Source of the DNA: Andalucia godoyi
Taxonomy: Eukaryota; Discoba; Jakobea; Jakobida; Andaluciidae
DNA: 64,000 nucleotides
Direction of reading: 5' to 3'
Assembly: GCA_009859145.1 (NCBI GenBank)
Contig: VRVR01000026.1
Location: 62,001 to 126,000, forward strand
The translations under genes and the position numbers were made by a program. Shown in pieces: positions 44,976-57,259 of the stretch. Each line of letters starts with the position of its first letter. Position 1 is the stretch's first letter. The notes beneath the pieces are model-generated. The model was not told where the DNA came from. It was given only the letters and a program-made list of their open reading frames with translations, and did no database searches.

Positions 44976-45277
44976 ATGGCATCCATGTGTTCCACCGATC
45001 AGTGCAACAGACTATCATTCTGATCAAAATGTAAAATGAAATATAAACGTGGGAGAAAAGCAGTCATGAAAAGCAAACTTCCTACCATACACATTTTACC
45101 TTCATATTATCTATTTTTAAAAATAAAAAATAATAAAAAGAAAAGAAGGGGAAGAAAACAAAAACAAAAACAAAAGAAAACAGGAAAGCAAACAGAAGAA
45201 GGTGGTCAATTACAAACCGTGGATTTCCATAATAATCCAGCAGAGAACGAACTCTCGCGTCACGTAGCTGCGGTGGC
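44976..45277. other. Convergent intergenic region
   Basis: About 300 bp, A-rich, between stop codons of the propeller-like and ABCA genes. No gene seen. Confidence 0.4.
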
Positions 45278-48001
45278 TCACTTGGCAGGAACCGCCGGTG
45301 TAATTTGTTCGTCTCGGACAAGCTCCAGGAACACATCTTCCAAACTGGTGTTAGAGACACCCCAGTCCTTGACACCCGACGTTTCCTTACGTGATTCCAT
45401 TTCTGCGAAAAGATTGGACAGTAAAATGTCTTTCCGAGGAACTTCAAACGTTGCAGTGCCGGCGAACTGAGACACAATCTGGGAAGTTGGTGCAATCTCC
45501 TTCATCATGCTGATTACGCGACCTGCATCACTTTCATCAAATGACGTGGAGATGCGGTACCCTTGACCAAACTTGTTCTTCAAATGCAGCTGCGTTCCCA
45601 GGCACTTCAGGCGGCCAAGCGACATGATTCCAATGCGATCAGACAGCGTCTCGGCCTCGTCCATGGCGTGCGTGGTCAGCAGGATGCAACGCCCCTTCTT
45701 TGCAGACGCAATAATGTCCCACAAATGGCGGCGTGTCGTCGGATCAAGCCCCGTCGTCGGTTCATCCAGCACAATCACACGGGGATCGCCGACCAGCGAA
45801 ATCGCAATCGACAAACGACGCTTCATGCCTCCAGATAATGTTTTCGAAGGTCGGTTTCCAATGTCTCCGGCAAGCCCAACTCTCTTCAACACATCTTCCA
45901 CATGTGCTTGCTCATCTCGGATACCGATCCCCTTCAGGCGAGCGTAAAATAAAAGATGATCCTTTGGCGACAGGTCTTCCCAAATGGTATCAAACTGCGG
46001 GCAAACACCCATGTTGAGATGGATGCGGTCCCGCTGCGTCGCAACGTCGAATCCACAAACATACACAGAGCCGCTGGTGGGAGGATACAATCCGGTCAGA
46101 ATGGAGATGGTTGTTGACTTGCCCGCTCCGTTCGGTCCAAGAAGTGAGAAACACTCGCCTTGCTTCATCGCCAAACAGAGGTCTTTCACAGCAAGCTTCA
46201 GACCTGCGTTGGTCTTGTACATCTTTCGCAAATTCTTAATAAAAATGGCGCGCTCGTCAGGCTGAATGGAACCTCGCTCAATCAGAGAGCGTTCTTCCTG
46301 AACATCATGATCTTCTACCTCTTCCGCAGCCTCGGCAGCCTCTTCTTCTTGTGCGATAACACCCGACATTGTGGACGGAGCAGGGGACATCAACGATGTC
46401 CGCTCGGACTTTGATTGCTTGGAGCTGGCAGCCAGTGCAGCATACCGCTTCTTCTCATTGAATCGCGGGAAACAGAACAACGGGTGCTTGCGAACTCCGT
46501 ACTGGGAGGGAAGAACTAGATCAAGATAAAGACCAAGAGCGAGGTAGAATACGATGTCGAAAATCAACCATCCCACAGCTTGCACCCAGGGATCCGTGGA
46601 CGTGATGTCCGACAATCCAAGGCAGCGATAACTTGAGCATCGCTCCAGCAAATGGATCAATCCGTGGCAAAACGCAAAGAAGGGATACATCATGTAGAAG
46701 AACGGACGCTGATTCGTGTCTTGGAAAACGAACAATTCAAGGATTGGGGCTGCAATTCCCGTGACAAGCACCAATGCATATCCAAGAATCGTGGCGGTAT
46801 TTCCACGTCCAAGAAAAGTGGACATGAAAATGGCCCACACAACCAAGGCGACTCCCCACAAAAAGTACAAAAACAAGTACAGGAATGGATTCGTGTTCAA
46901 CACAAATTTGAACTGAAATACCGCACACATGACGAAAAAGATGCAGGTGGAGATGAAATACATGCCGTAATCGAAGACGAAGGTCATGAACCAGTAATGT
47001 CTCATTTTCATTCCGTTCATCTTTGCAAACTCGCGAAGGCGCTCTTGCTTCTCAATAACAATCAAGAACAGGAAAACGGGAAACAAAAAGTACGCAATCA
47101 GTGGAAAGAAGAAAGAACCCAAGATCGAGTCGATGGCGATGGACATCTTCGTGTACTTCAGCGGCATGGCTTGGGCGTATGTGGTGATGGACACTCCCGA
47201 GGTGCTTTGGAGGAATGACGAATGAAGAGCATTCACCGACGACATTCCTTCAATCACTGCGCATGGATCTCCAATCAATGGCGATCCAAAACCGTTCAGT
47301 CCACCGGGATCGCTCATTCCCGTTTGCTGCTTTGAGTTGTCTTGGCAGTATCTCAGCTTTGTGTTGTTGTTCACAAAAACATCATGCACAAAACTGGAGG
47401 CTAGAGAAGCAGACGTCTGTCCTGGAGCGACAAACACGGATGAAACCGGGATTGCAGAAATCTTTGGTGCGTCGCGCTTCTGCTGGCCAAACAAGTTCGG
47501 GGACCCTTGTGCAGCTTGAACAGCCTGGAACAGCACGGCATCAATGTCCTCCAGTGTCGAAACATTTGTGTACGTTGGGAAGGAATACACGGAGGTGTTC
47601 GCAAAGATGGAGGGTATTTGACCGAGAATTCCAGACCCGGTGCCATTGACCAACGTTCCCACGAGAGACGCATCCGTGTACAAGATAGATGATCCGCCCC
47701 AGAACCCATTTGCAAACGTATTCAAGGCAACTGTCGTGATGGTTGTCTTATCACCAAGACCTGATGTTGTCGCATTAATCAACAGCTGGAGCGCAAATAT
47801 CATCAAAACACCAGTTACGGGACAGCAGATCTGGCAGCAATTCGACTTTTTCTGTCTCTTCTGAAGAGTCAGAGTCTTCCGAACAAGCGCCCTGTACGGA
47901 TGTGATTTCCTCGAAAGCGGGGAGAGGTTCACTCCTCCCTCCAAGCCATCGGAATACATCATTCCGGGAGAAGAAGCAGAAGCAGAAGCAGAAGACGACA
48001 T
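45278..48001 (-). CDS. ABCA-family half transporter (TMD-NBD)
   Basis: The 907-residue protein is a half-size ABCA/ATH-type transporter. A first membrane span near 65-90 is followed by a large extracytosolic loop (about 95-300), five spans (about 310-530), then the nucleotide-binding domain. The NBD has Walker A GPNGAGKS (about 622), the signature LSGGMKRRL (about 723), and Walker B VIVLDEPTTGLDP. ABCA proteins move lipids or sterols across membranes; half-size members need to dimerise. The N terminus is Ser-rich with no signal. A linker rich in Glu joins the last span to the NBD. ATG 48001 (MSSSASAS) is used; the frame upstream opens only with TTG. A second ABCA-type gene begins at 63186. 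Confidence 0.9.
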   Translation of the reverse strand: MSSSASASASSPGMMYSDGLEGGVNLSPLSRKSHPYRALVRKTLTLQKRQKKSNCCQICCPVTGVLMIFALQLLINATTSGLGDKTTITTVALNTFANGFWGGSSILYTDASLVGTLVNGTGSGILGQIPSIFANTSVYSFPTYTNVSTLEDIDAVLFQAVQAAQGSPNLFGQQKRDAPKISAIPVSSVFVAPGQTSASLASSFVHDVFVNNNTKLRYCQDNSKQQTGMSDPGGLNGFGSPLIGDPCAVIEGMSSVNALHSSFLQSTSGVSITTYAQAMPLKYTKMSIAIDSILGSFFFPLIAYFLFPVFLFLIVIEKQERLREFAKMNGMKMRHYWFMTFVFDYGMYFISTCIFFVMCAVFQFKFVLNTNPFLYLFLYFLWGVALVVWAIFMSTFLGRGNTATILGYALVLVTGIAAPILELFVFQDTNQRPFFYMMYPFFAFCHGLIHLLERCSSYRCLGLSDITSTDPWVQAVGWLIFDIVFYLALGLYLDLVLPSQYGVRKHPLFCFPRFNEKKRYAALAASSKQSKSERTSLMSPAPSTMSGVIAQEEEAAEAAEEVEDHDVQEERSLIERGSIQPDERAIFIKNLRKMYKTNAGLKLAVKDLCLAMKQGECFSLLGPNGAGKSTTISILTGLYPPTSGSVYVCGFDVATQRDRIHLNMGVCPQFDTIWEDLSPKDHLLFYARLKGIGIRDEQAHVEDVLKRVGLAGDIGNRPSKTLSGGMKRRLSIAISLVGDPRVIVLDEPTTGLDPTTRRHLWDIIASAKKGRCILLTTHAMDEAETLSDRIGIMSLGRLKCLGTQLHLKNKFGQGYRISTSFDESDAGRVISMMKEIAPTSQIVSQFAGTATFEVPRKDILLSNLFAEMESRKETSGVKDWGVSNTSLEDVFLELVRDEQITPAVPAK

Positions 48002-48145
48002 GTCTTTTTCTATTCGGCAATCCTTCAAAATCCACTACCCCAAAAGAACACACACACACAAAAGGAGATATATGCCAACTTTTGAAAGAAGGCAGATGGA
48101 GGAGGCGAGTAAGTGAGTGCGAAAGATGAAGAACAGAGAACGGAA

Positions 48146-48176
<31 letters not shown>

Positions 48177-48485
48177 GCCAAAAGAAAAGAAAAAAGAAAA
48201 AGAAGAAGGAAACGCAATATGAATTTCAGGAAAACCAAGCATGCTAATGCGGATCCGGACTCGGCCGCACAAGCGGCAAACTGGAATGCGGTACAGTCAG
48301 CAGGAAAAATGTGTTTTCGGGTCTTTTTTGGCTCTCGGGCGTCGGGACCCAGGGGAGCGTCGGCAATTTTGCCAAAATTGTGCCATCGGGAAAACGTCTG
48401 GAGAAGAAGAGAACAATAAACACAAAACACAAACGCCTCGGGACAAACAAGAGAAACAGCACGAGCTGAATTGAGAGGAGAAGCC
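48002..48485. promoter_or_regulatory. Divergent intergenic region
   Basis: About 480 bp between divergent genes. It has an AAT microsatellite at about 48147-48173 and A-rich DNA around it. No gene seen. Confidence 0.4.
48147..48173. repeat. (AAT)n microsatellite
   Basis: About nine AAT units upstream of the ABCA gene. Confidence 0.9.
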
Positions 48486-49820
48486 ATGTCGGTCCAGGCA
48501 CTTCCGGTTGACCATGGATGTGTTGAGCATCCAGTTTCGATCTATGCATTGTCAGAGAGCGACAAGAAAGATCAATATGATGGACGAGTGTTCCCACCTT
48601 TGGAAAATGCAACCTCGGATATTCGACCTCCTCGAAAGCTCGACCGCAGCCCTTCGTTTCCCGAACCTGTCAACGGAGCTCAAGTTCTGGAAGACTCGCT
48701 TATGATGGTGCAAATCGCACACCCAGAAGCGATGCAGTGCAGAATCCCGAATTCTGTGGACAGTTTCTTGCAGACCGTTACGATCCAGTTTATGGCTGTG
48801 AATGTTTCTGACGAGTTCATGGTTGTGGAAGGCATTGAAGTAACAAATTCGAGTGTTTTAGTGTGGTATTTGACAGATGGAGATCGCCATGCCGAGGATC
48901 CGGCCTTGGATGTTGGTATCACTTGGGTGCTTCCTCCAAAATCTTCCGTCCCTTGCTCGGTTGCTTTTCACTTCTTGGTTCCTGGGTTACCTGGACAGAC
49001 ATCAAGGCTTGCCAAGCGCATCTCACGAGCGTTACCGACTCCGCTGAACATTACGTTTCGACTCCAGCTGCGAACCCGTGCCTCTTCTGGATTGCAATGC
49101 AAGGTTTCGCCGAGTCTGAAAGTGAGGTGTGAGAATCAGCCGCTGGGTCTTCCGACGCTTGAATCTCTCTTTCCTGCACAGGCGGATCGAGACACTGTGT
49201 TTGGATGGAGTTTCTGCGATAATCTACGGACATTGGAAAGAGTGTGGATGCACGCTCGGAAGGTTGGGAGACACATTGAGGTCTGCTGTTCTTCTGGACG
49301 GTCATACTCGTTCGCTGTTCCCGACCTTAAAAAGATTGCAGACCGGGCGAGAACTGCTCGGACGACAGAGTACAGTCTGGATGACGTTAACGCGGATGGA
49401 TTTGCAGCGTGGGCGCTCTTCAAGTCTCTCGATGCAGGAGACCTGCTGCCCTATGCTTTGAAGCTCAAGACGAGTACGTCCACGGGCACTGCCACCAACT
49501 TCTTCCGGCTTCCGGAACTCGATGAGACGGGGATTTCAATATCTTTGCGGTCCCCCACAGACGCGTCGGTGCCCATCACCAGCGCACGTCCGTTCTCTAA
49601 AATCACCGTGCAGTGGGACGCCCCGACACTTGAGAGCGGAGATTATATCTCTGTGCACCGGCCGCGATCAGAGAAGAACACCTACGAGTCCTATTTTTAC
49701 GTGGAAACAAAGACGGGGACGAAGGAGATTGCCCTCGACGAAGGAATTTTCGAGTTACGGTACTACGGGTCCGATGACCAGCCTTTTGCTGTCTCGTCCA
49801 GAATTACTGTCACAGACTGA
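48486..49820 (+). CDS. Unclassified protein with C-terminal SKICH/Ig-like domain
   Basis: The 444-residue soluble protein has no signal peptide or membrane span. The middle (about 85-220) looks beta-rich, with strands such as TVTIQFMAVNVSD and VAFHFLVPGLPG, like an arrestin or Ig-type sandwich. The last 70 residues (about 375-444: ITVQWDAPTLESGDYISVH, IALDEGIFELRYYG, SRITVTD) resemble the SKICH/Ig-like module found in CALCOCO and inositol-phosphatase proteins. A membrane-traffic or adaptor role is conceivable but I cannot name a family. The ATG at 48486 is the first in frame; TTG at 48471 is not used. Confidence 0.65.
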   Translation: MSVQALPVDHGCVEHPVSIYALSESDKKDQYDGRVFPPLENATSDIRPPRKLDRSPSFPEPVNGAQVLEDSLMMVQIAHPEAMQCRIPNSVDSFLQTVTIQFMAVNVSDEFMVVEGIEVTNSSVLVWYLTDGDRHAEDPALDVGITWVLPPKSSVPCSVAFHFLVPGLPGQTSRLAKRISRALPTPLNITFRLQLRTRASSGLQCKVSPSLKVRCENQPLGLPTLESLFPAQADRDTVFGWSFCDNLRTLERVWMHARKVGRHIEVCCSSGRSYSFAVPDLKKIADRARTARTTEYSLDDVNADGFAAWALFKSLDAGDLLPYALKLKTSTSTGTATNFFRLPELDETGISISLRSPTDASVPITSARPFSKITVQWDAPTLESGDYISVHRPRSEKNTYESYFYVETKTGTKEIALDEGIFELRYYGSDDQPFAVSSRITVTD

Positions 49821-50664
49821 TCCAATGACGATGATGAGAATGATACTTTGTACCTATGCACGTATGTACTGGTTAATGCCTTTGGCCTTTGATCGTTGAG
49901 TTTCCGATTTTCTCGGTTTGAATAAGGACACTTCCATAAAATTGAATTCAGAGAGTCCGAGATTTCTCCCGTCTGCGTCTTTTTGTTTTTGTTTTTGTTT
50001 GTTTGTTTCATCTTAAACTTCGTTTCTCAAATCCCACCGTTGCCACTTATTGCGATGTGATGAAGCAATCTAAAAGCACACACAAACAAGCACACTGCCA
50101 CGCGCCATGCGCATGCGTTTGTTATCTTGACAACTCCGTCATACGATTCCCGATTCGTTTCGCCTCCCATTTTGATCATGAAATCCCTATAAACACGCCG
50201 CCGCGCTGCTTTCTTGCACAACGACGCTCATTTCTATTTTTATTTTCATTTTTATTGTCCATGCATCGCAGGTTGTGTGGAAACAAGGTGTGCTTTGTTG
50301 CCCATCGTGCAAATGCACGATCGACTGCGATTGGAACGGCGCGCGCAACATCTACATCTATCTAAAGAACGTCTCTCATGCCGAGGGGGGTGTTGGGACC
50401 TACCCCCTTCCCAATCAATGCCATGCATGTTGTTGGGTTGCAACATTGATTATGGGTGATCAGCGATGATTATCCGTTGTTAGTGTACAATGTTGGCGCA
50501 GCCTAAAGCCCTTCTCGGCAACTTGTTGGTCGTAGCGTGTCGGCTTCTTGATTTGGGATTCGAGCAGTTCTTTGTTTTGGAGGGAATTTCCGACCGGGTT
50601 TCCCGATTCTCGGCGTTTGAGCTTATTCATTCGGTCTCTGAACTTCCAAAACATTGTGTCCAAG
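49821..50664. other. Intergenic region with transposon-protein remnant
   Basis: About 845 bp between two plus-strand genes. Apart from the TnpB/Fanzor-like zinc-ribbon frame at about 50255-50469 there is no coding signal. The part after 50470 should be the promoter of the NTF2-like gene. Confidence 0.5.
50255..50469 (+). mobile_element. TnpB/Fanzor-like C-terminal zinc-ribbon remnant
   Basis: A plus-strand frame reads VVWKQGVLCCPSCKC then TIDCDWNGARNIYIYLK. The pattern CPxC...D-x-D-x-N-G-A-R-N-I is the hallmark end of the OrfB zinc ribbon in TnpB and its eukaryotic homologues, the Fanzor nucleases. The second Asp corresponds to the last RuvC catalytic residue. The frame opens after a pyrimidine-rich run ending in CAG at about 50269, which could be a splice acceptor, so this might be a last exon. 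The upstream 430 bp show no RuvC or wedge-domain coding sequence, and the first CxxC pair of the ribbon is missing. I take it as a relic of an inserted element, now without a complete gene. Confidence 0.5.
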
Positions 50665-51186
50665 ATGGCGCTTCCCCAACGACGAGAAGCCACAATTCGT
50701 AGGTTTTACGATGCGTTTTCGAAACGCGACTGGGCTGGTATGGCAGCATGTTACGAAACTTCGGACGATCTGACATTTGAAGATCCTGCGTTCGGATTGT
50801 TGAAGGGAGATCGAGTAACGATGATGTGGCGCATGCTATGTGAGCGTGCGTCAGATGATTTCTGCCTGGAATACGATCTGGGAAACATCCAAGTCGATGA
50901 CGAAAAGGACTCTGCAGCTGCTCATTGGGAAGCACATTACACATTTTCCTCGACCAAGCGAAAAGTTCACAACATCGTCTCGTCCCATTTCGAGTTTCTG
51001 CCAAACGGAGACAAGATCCTGCACCAGAAGGACTCATTTGATATGTGGGCATGGACAAGACAGGCACTCGGGCTCGTGGGGCTCCTTGCTGGATGGACTC
51101 CGATGCTCAAGTCAAAGGTCCAGTCCGATGCAAACGCAAACCTTGACAAGTTCATCAAACGACTCGCGTCTCCCAGTCCCCAGTAA
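50665..51186 (+). CDS. SnoaL/NTF2-like fold protein
   Basis: The 173-residue protein matches the SnoaL-like cone fold. It opens with an alpha helix and a conserved start (ATIRRFYDAFSKRDWAGMAACY), followed by FEDPAFGLLKGDRVTMMWRML and a set of long strands (SAAAHWEAHYTF and HNIVSSHFEFLPNG). SnoaL-like members include ketosteroid-isomerase-type enzymes and many small binding proteins. The substrate cannot be told. The C terminus adds a hydrophobic helix (LGLVGLLAGW) before a basic end. The ATG at 50665 is the first in frame and sits right at the fold's start; the longer frame opens with TTG. Confidence 0.78.
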   Translation: MALPQRREATIRRFYDAFSKRDWAGMAACYETSDDLTFEDPAFGLLKGDRVTMMWRMLCERASDDFCLEYDLGNIQVDDEKDSAAAHWEAHYTFSSTKRKVHNIVSSHFEFLPNGDKILHQKDSFDMWAWTRQALGLVGLLAGWTPMLKSKVQSDANANLDKFIKRLASPSPQ

Positions 51187-51233
51187 AGACTTCTTTCTTC
51201 ATTGATCTCGATATTACTCCTGCACGCGCGCGC

Positions 51234-51317
<84 letters not shown>

Positions 51318-51572
51318 ATGGTTGGGTGGGTTGGATGGGTGTTCCGCGTCTGCCCTCCAACCACACCGGCTTATCTTTTTTGTGGCCATTTGGCCAGAGT
51401 TTATTCGCATTGTGCATTCCATGTCCTTCTCCTTCTGGATTGAGCATACTCTGAGAATGTCCAAAGAGGAGAACAACCGGAGAGAAACAGAAGAAACCTC
51501 GAAGCATAATTTAAAACCATCACCATAATAATCATACGTACAAGAGTAAGCAGCGCATAGCAGCAGCATGGG
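51187..51572. other. Convergent intergenic region with long TG repeat
   Basis: About 385 bp between two stop codons, dominated by the TG tract. No gene seen. Confidence 0.5.
51235..51316. repeat. (TG)n tract
   Basis: About 41 TG units after a CGCGCGC stretch. Long alternating purine-pyrimidine runs of this kind can adopt Z-DNA. Cys-Val and His-Thr frames across it are artefacts. Confidence 0.97.
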
Positions 51573-52109
51573 CTATGATGGCCCTTCTTTCCACTGCTGT
51601 TTTGTCTTCATGACAGTCAGCAAGTCCACGTAGTCCATTTGTTTCGTCTTGACCGCGCCATTTGTATTGGACATACATCGAATGAAATCGAGCTTGTTGT
51701 TCGGGATAGACAAGAAGTAGTCGTATTCGGACGGGATCTTGAGCACGACATTGGGGTCGTCTGTAAGGGAATTCATGTAGACGGAAGTGACGTTGCGGAC
51801 CGGGATGATCCGTCTGCAATCCAGCGTCTTAGGTTTTAAATTGTATATTGATTGCTGCGTCATCAAGAAAATCCGCGGCTGGACTTTCCCTTTTCGATTG
51901 CGCTTCTCCACCGCAGACGAAAACACAATCGGGGAAGCATCGCCCTTTGAACTCAGCAGCTTCTGAATCGCTGGATTGTTCTTTAGATTTTCATGATCAG
52001 AATTGGTTTCCAGTTCGCTCGACACGTACAATTGTTTTCGTGGAATATCTACAGAATCGCTTGATGACGATGACGATGACGATGCTGAAGTGGACAGTGA
52101 AGAAGACAT
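51573..52109 (-). CDS. Small protein with class I myosin TH1-like domain
   Basis: The 178-residue protein has a Ser-rich start and a domain (about 55-165) that resembles the TH1 tail of class I myosins. The clear part is FSSAVEKRNRKGKVQPRIFLMTQQSIYNL, given here as FSSAVEKRNRKGKVQPR and IFLMTQQSIYNL, then RRIIPVRNVTSVYMNSLTDD and VVLKIPSEYDYFLS. TH1 domains bind acidic phospholipids through basic residues and tie actin or endosome machinery to membranes. No motor domain is present. The frame continues upstream to ATG 52355 through a stretch with a possible donor (CAG-GTAGTT at about 52190), so an extra N-terminal exon (MQRKLGTGL...FKEKFENEQ) may belong to it or to another gene. Confidence 0.65.
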   Translation of the reverse strand: MSSSLSTSASSSSSSSSDSVDIPRKQLYVSSELETNSDHENLKNNPAIQKLLSSKGDASPIVFSSAVEKRNRKGKVQPRIFLMTQQSIYNLKPKTLDCRRIIPVRNVTSVYMNSLTDDPNVVLKIPSEYDYFLSIPNNKLDFIRCMSNTNGAVKTKQMDYVDLLTVMKTKQQWKEGPS

Positions 52110-54394
<2,285 letters not shown>

Positions 54395-55130
54395 CAAGAA
54401 TCCTCCTTCTTCTCCTTTTCCTCCTGTGGCTCTTTTAGTTTATCATTATTTATATCCATCCACTGGCCATTAAAAAAGTTAATAAAAAAATGTATCGCTT
54501 CACCTCTCTCACGCCTACATTATACACTGAACATGCTGCATATCTACGAACAGACATGCATATTCAATCTCGATCAATCGGTGAGCCACCTTCTCAGCGT
54601 GACACGTTGTTCCTGAGAAGGGTGCATTTTTTTGATTCTGACGGCCCTAGCAGCAGGCGCTTTCGTGTCCTCAGTTGCAGCGATTGATGCACCTGGAGAT
54701 ACGAGATCGTGTCTTGGAAGTTCGCCTCTTGGCAGTGCGCTGAACGGATGGTAGATGGCTACGCGTAAGCACGAATTCCTGTGTCACAGCAACGTGCTAG
54801 TGTCGGCCAGTATTGACCGTGTCTGTTCATGTGTACTTCCGAATGCATGACAATAACGTGTTATTATTATTCAACGGTGCTGAATTCGCCAGATCCGAGA
54901 CACTGCTTTTAATCATTTCCCCTCACCTTTTCTGCTATTGCATCAACTACGATCTGCCAATGGAATCTGATCTTGAAGCACATCACTGCTCGTCCCGCAA
55001 ACCAAAAACAGAAAACAAAAAACAACCCAATTTAAATTAATAACATTATTCACATAAAAAAGTTGTGATACAAACGACCAAATCATCATCACTCAATCAG
55101 AAAACACCTGTGAAGTCGAGGATTGCACGC
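54395..55130. other. Intergenic region with repeat copy 2
   Basis: About 735 bp between katanin and IMPase genes. It holds the second copy of the dispersed repeat (54703-54879) and AT-rich DNA near 55020-55070. No intact gene seen. Confidence 0.5.
54703..54879 (-). repeat. Dispersed repeat, copy 2 (inverted)
   Basis: This 177-bp segment is the inverted partner of 43003-43177, about 11.5 kb away and about 97 percent identical by eye. It lies between katanin and the IMPase gene. Flanking sequence is unrelated to that of copy 1. Confidence 0.9.
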
Positions 55131-56412
55131 ATGTCGTCCGAGTCGCTTGATCTTGAGAAGGCCCTGAATGGCGCTGTGGCTGTTGCCCTTGAAGCCGGAA
55201 AGCTGATCAAGGAAGGATTTTACAAGCCAATTCAGATTCAAACAAAGGTTTGTTATTCTTCCTGCTGTTCTTGTTTCTTGTGTGTGTGTGTGTGTGTGTT
55301 TCATATCTTTCTCGCATTATATCTGTAAGTGTTGTGTTTATTCATTTTCTGATTTCCCCTCTGCCTCTCTTCTTTATTTTGACCTGTGTGTGCGTGTGTG
55401 GTGTGTGGTATTGGGCGTGATTGTTGTAGGATTCTGATGGAACTGATCTGGTGACGGCAACGGATCGAGCTTCAGAAGCTTTGATCTTCAGTTCTCTAGC
55501 CAAGCAGTTTCCACAGACTGCGTTTCTGGGCGAAGAGTCTGCAGAAGGAGATTACTCGGTTATCGAAGCTGCGATTCAGGGCTCGTTTGAAAAGTACACT
55601 TGGGTGATCGATCCTCTCGACGGAACTTCCAACTTTTGCTGCCATTATCCACATTCTGCAGTTTCGATCGGGCTAATCAAGAACGGAAAGCCCTGCTTGG
55701 GCGTTATATACGACCCATTTCGTGAAGACCTGTTCACCGGCTGTGTGGGCAGAGGCTCCTTTCGCAACGGACGACCACTGGCTGTTGATTCGAAGTGTAT
55801 GCATCTGAAGCAAGCACTTGTTTCCACCAATGTTCCTGCAGACCGGTCCGAGGATTCAACCGTATGCGTTTTCCGGCTTTTTTAATTATTTAAATTACTT
55901 TGTGCATTTCATGGTCGAAGCATGTTTCCGTTGGTTTAGAAAACGCAAGAATGCGGAGCAACTAACAGAACCGTAGAGAAAAACCTGCGACCTGATTTCG
56001 CGTCTTATGAGACTGCCGGTGCGTGGCGTCCGAATGCATGCATCGTGCGCTTTGGATTTGTGTTATCTGGCGGCTGGAGAACTTACATGCTACATTGAAG
56101 ATGGCCCATGGCCCTGGGACACTGCTGCTGGTATGTCTCTTCTCTCATACTTCTCTCGCTCCAACATGTCTTTCTTGTGTCAAAGCAAAAAAACCTCTGA
56201 TTGGTCTGTGTTCTCTGTTTTATTCGCATTATTGTTTTGTTTCTTTTGTTTCTGGTGGGTTCGGGATAGGGGCGGTTATTCTTACGGAAGCCGGGGGAGT
56301 GATTTACAGCCTTGACGGGTCCGAGTTCGATGTTGGTAAGCGAGGACTTCTTGCAGGCAACAACGCCGCAGTGTGCCGCGAGCTCTCCGAATGTGCATTC
56401 CCGCGATTTTGA
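55131..56412 (+). CDS. Inositol monophosphatase, four exons
   Basis: Exons are 55131..55247, 55430..55861, 55977..56130 and 56270..56412, giving 281 residues, the usual IMPase size. Introns are 182, 115 and 139 bp with donors GTTTGT, GTATGC and GTATGT and acceptors TGTAG, CGTAG and ATAG. The metal-site motifs are all present: GEES (about 73-76), WVIDPLDGTSNF (about 97-108) and, spanning exon 3, WPWDTAAG (about 228), which continues as AVILTEAGG in exon 4. The enzyme removes the phosphate of myo-inositol monophosphates with Mg2+ and is lithium-sensitive in most species; it supplies inositol for phosphoinositide synthesis. The second-intron acceptor (55976) is fixed by frame and an in-frame TAG. 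Confidence 0.88.
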
Positions 56413-56415
56413 GGG

Positions 56416-56456
56416 GACGGGGACGGGCACGAGGGCAGGGACGGAGACGGGGACGC
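56416..56456. repeat. GACGGG-type hexanucleotide repeat
   Basis: Imperfect GGGGAC/GGGCAC units directly after the IMPase stop codon, G-rich on the plus strand. Confidence 0.7.
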
Positions 56457-56596
56457 GAAGCAAAACAAATACGAATCGCACGACACAAAACAGCCTCTGC
56501 AAGAGATACTCGTAGTCACCACGCAAGTACGCCCAGAAGGAACGAGCGCGCGCACGAACGAGCGAAGCGAGCAAGAAGGAAATAATAAAGAAAAGT

Positions 56597-57259
56597 TTAC
56601 AGAACAATGCGGTATGTGACGTATTTTCCGGCGGTTTCCGAGTCGCGGATGATCTTGACAACGTCGCCTCTTCGAAGGCCAAAGTACCGGCTTACAGGAT
56701 CGACGACCTGCATTCTAGGGAGCTGAGAGTCTTTGAGTTTGTATCTCTTGAGCAGCGTAGCCTTCTGCTCGATGCTCAGAGGCTCGTGTTTGGGAACGAG
56801 TTCATGGTGCGTAATGTTGACAAGCAGTTCCGACTCGGTGAACGTCTCAAATGTCATGTTCTTATCTGCAGCCCACACGGCCATCGCATTTCGAACTTGT
56901 GCAGTCAGTGGCTTCGAAATCACAAACACCGCTCGCTGCACTCCCCCTTGCTCCATCTGCGACGCGTAATTCTTGAACATTTCCACCGAAAGCTCTCCAG
57001 GACTTCTTGTCGTTGACTCGGAATCCGGGAAAAACACGTTCAGCTTCTCGGACTCATCCGTCATGCGGAACGTGACAATCAAAAGCCGGCCACGCGAGAT
57101 TCGGCGCACATCCGCTGCAATCGACTCTGAAAACTCGGCCGAAAACTGCTCTTTCGACATGCTGATTTGTTCGTCTTCAACTGCATACCCACGGTCTCGA
57201 AGCATCTCAAGACATGTTCGCCGAATGCGACGGAACCGCGAAATATCGTTCTCAAACAT
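56597..57259 (-). CDS. RPB5: RNA polymerase subunit RPB5/RPABC1
   Basis: The 220-residue protein matches the full-length common polymerase subunit. The eukaryote-specific N-terminal jaw domain (MFENDISRFRRIRRTCLEML, DRGY) is followed by the archaeal-like assembly domain: HELVPKHEPLS, LLKRYKLKDSQLPRMQ, DPVSRYFGLRRGDVVKIIR and SETAGKYVTYR. RPB5 is shared by RNA polymerases I, II and III and contacts downstream DNA. I use ATG 57259, where homology begins. The open frame extends upstream for another 168 codons through hydrophobic, non-conserved sequence that is probably 5' UTR. The gene is convergent with IMPase. Confidence 0.95.
   Translation of the reverse strand: MFENDISRFRRIRRTCLEMLRDRGYAVEDEQISMSKEQFSAEFSESIAADVRRISRGRLLIVTFRMTDESEKLNVFFPDSESTTRSPGELSVEMFKNYASQMEQGGVQRAVFVISKPLTAQVRNAMAVWAADKNMTFETFTESELLVNITHHELVPKHEPLSIEQKATLLKRYKLKDSQLPRMQVVDPVSRYFGLRRGDVVKIIRDSETAGKYVTYRIVL

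Noticed and set aside
51202-51528. Frames with Cys-Val or His-Thr runs
   Set aside because: They are produced by the TG repeat; no coding features outside it.
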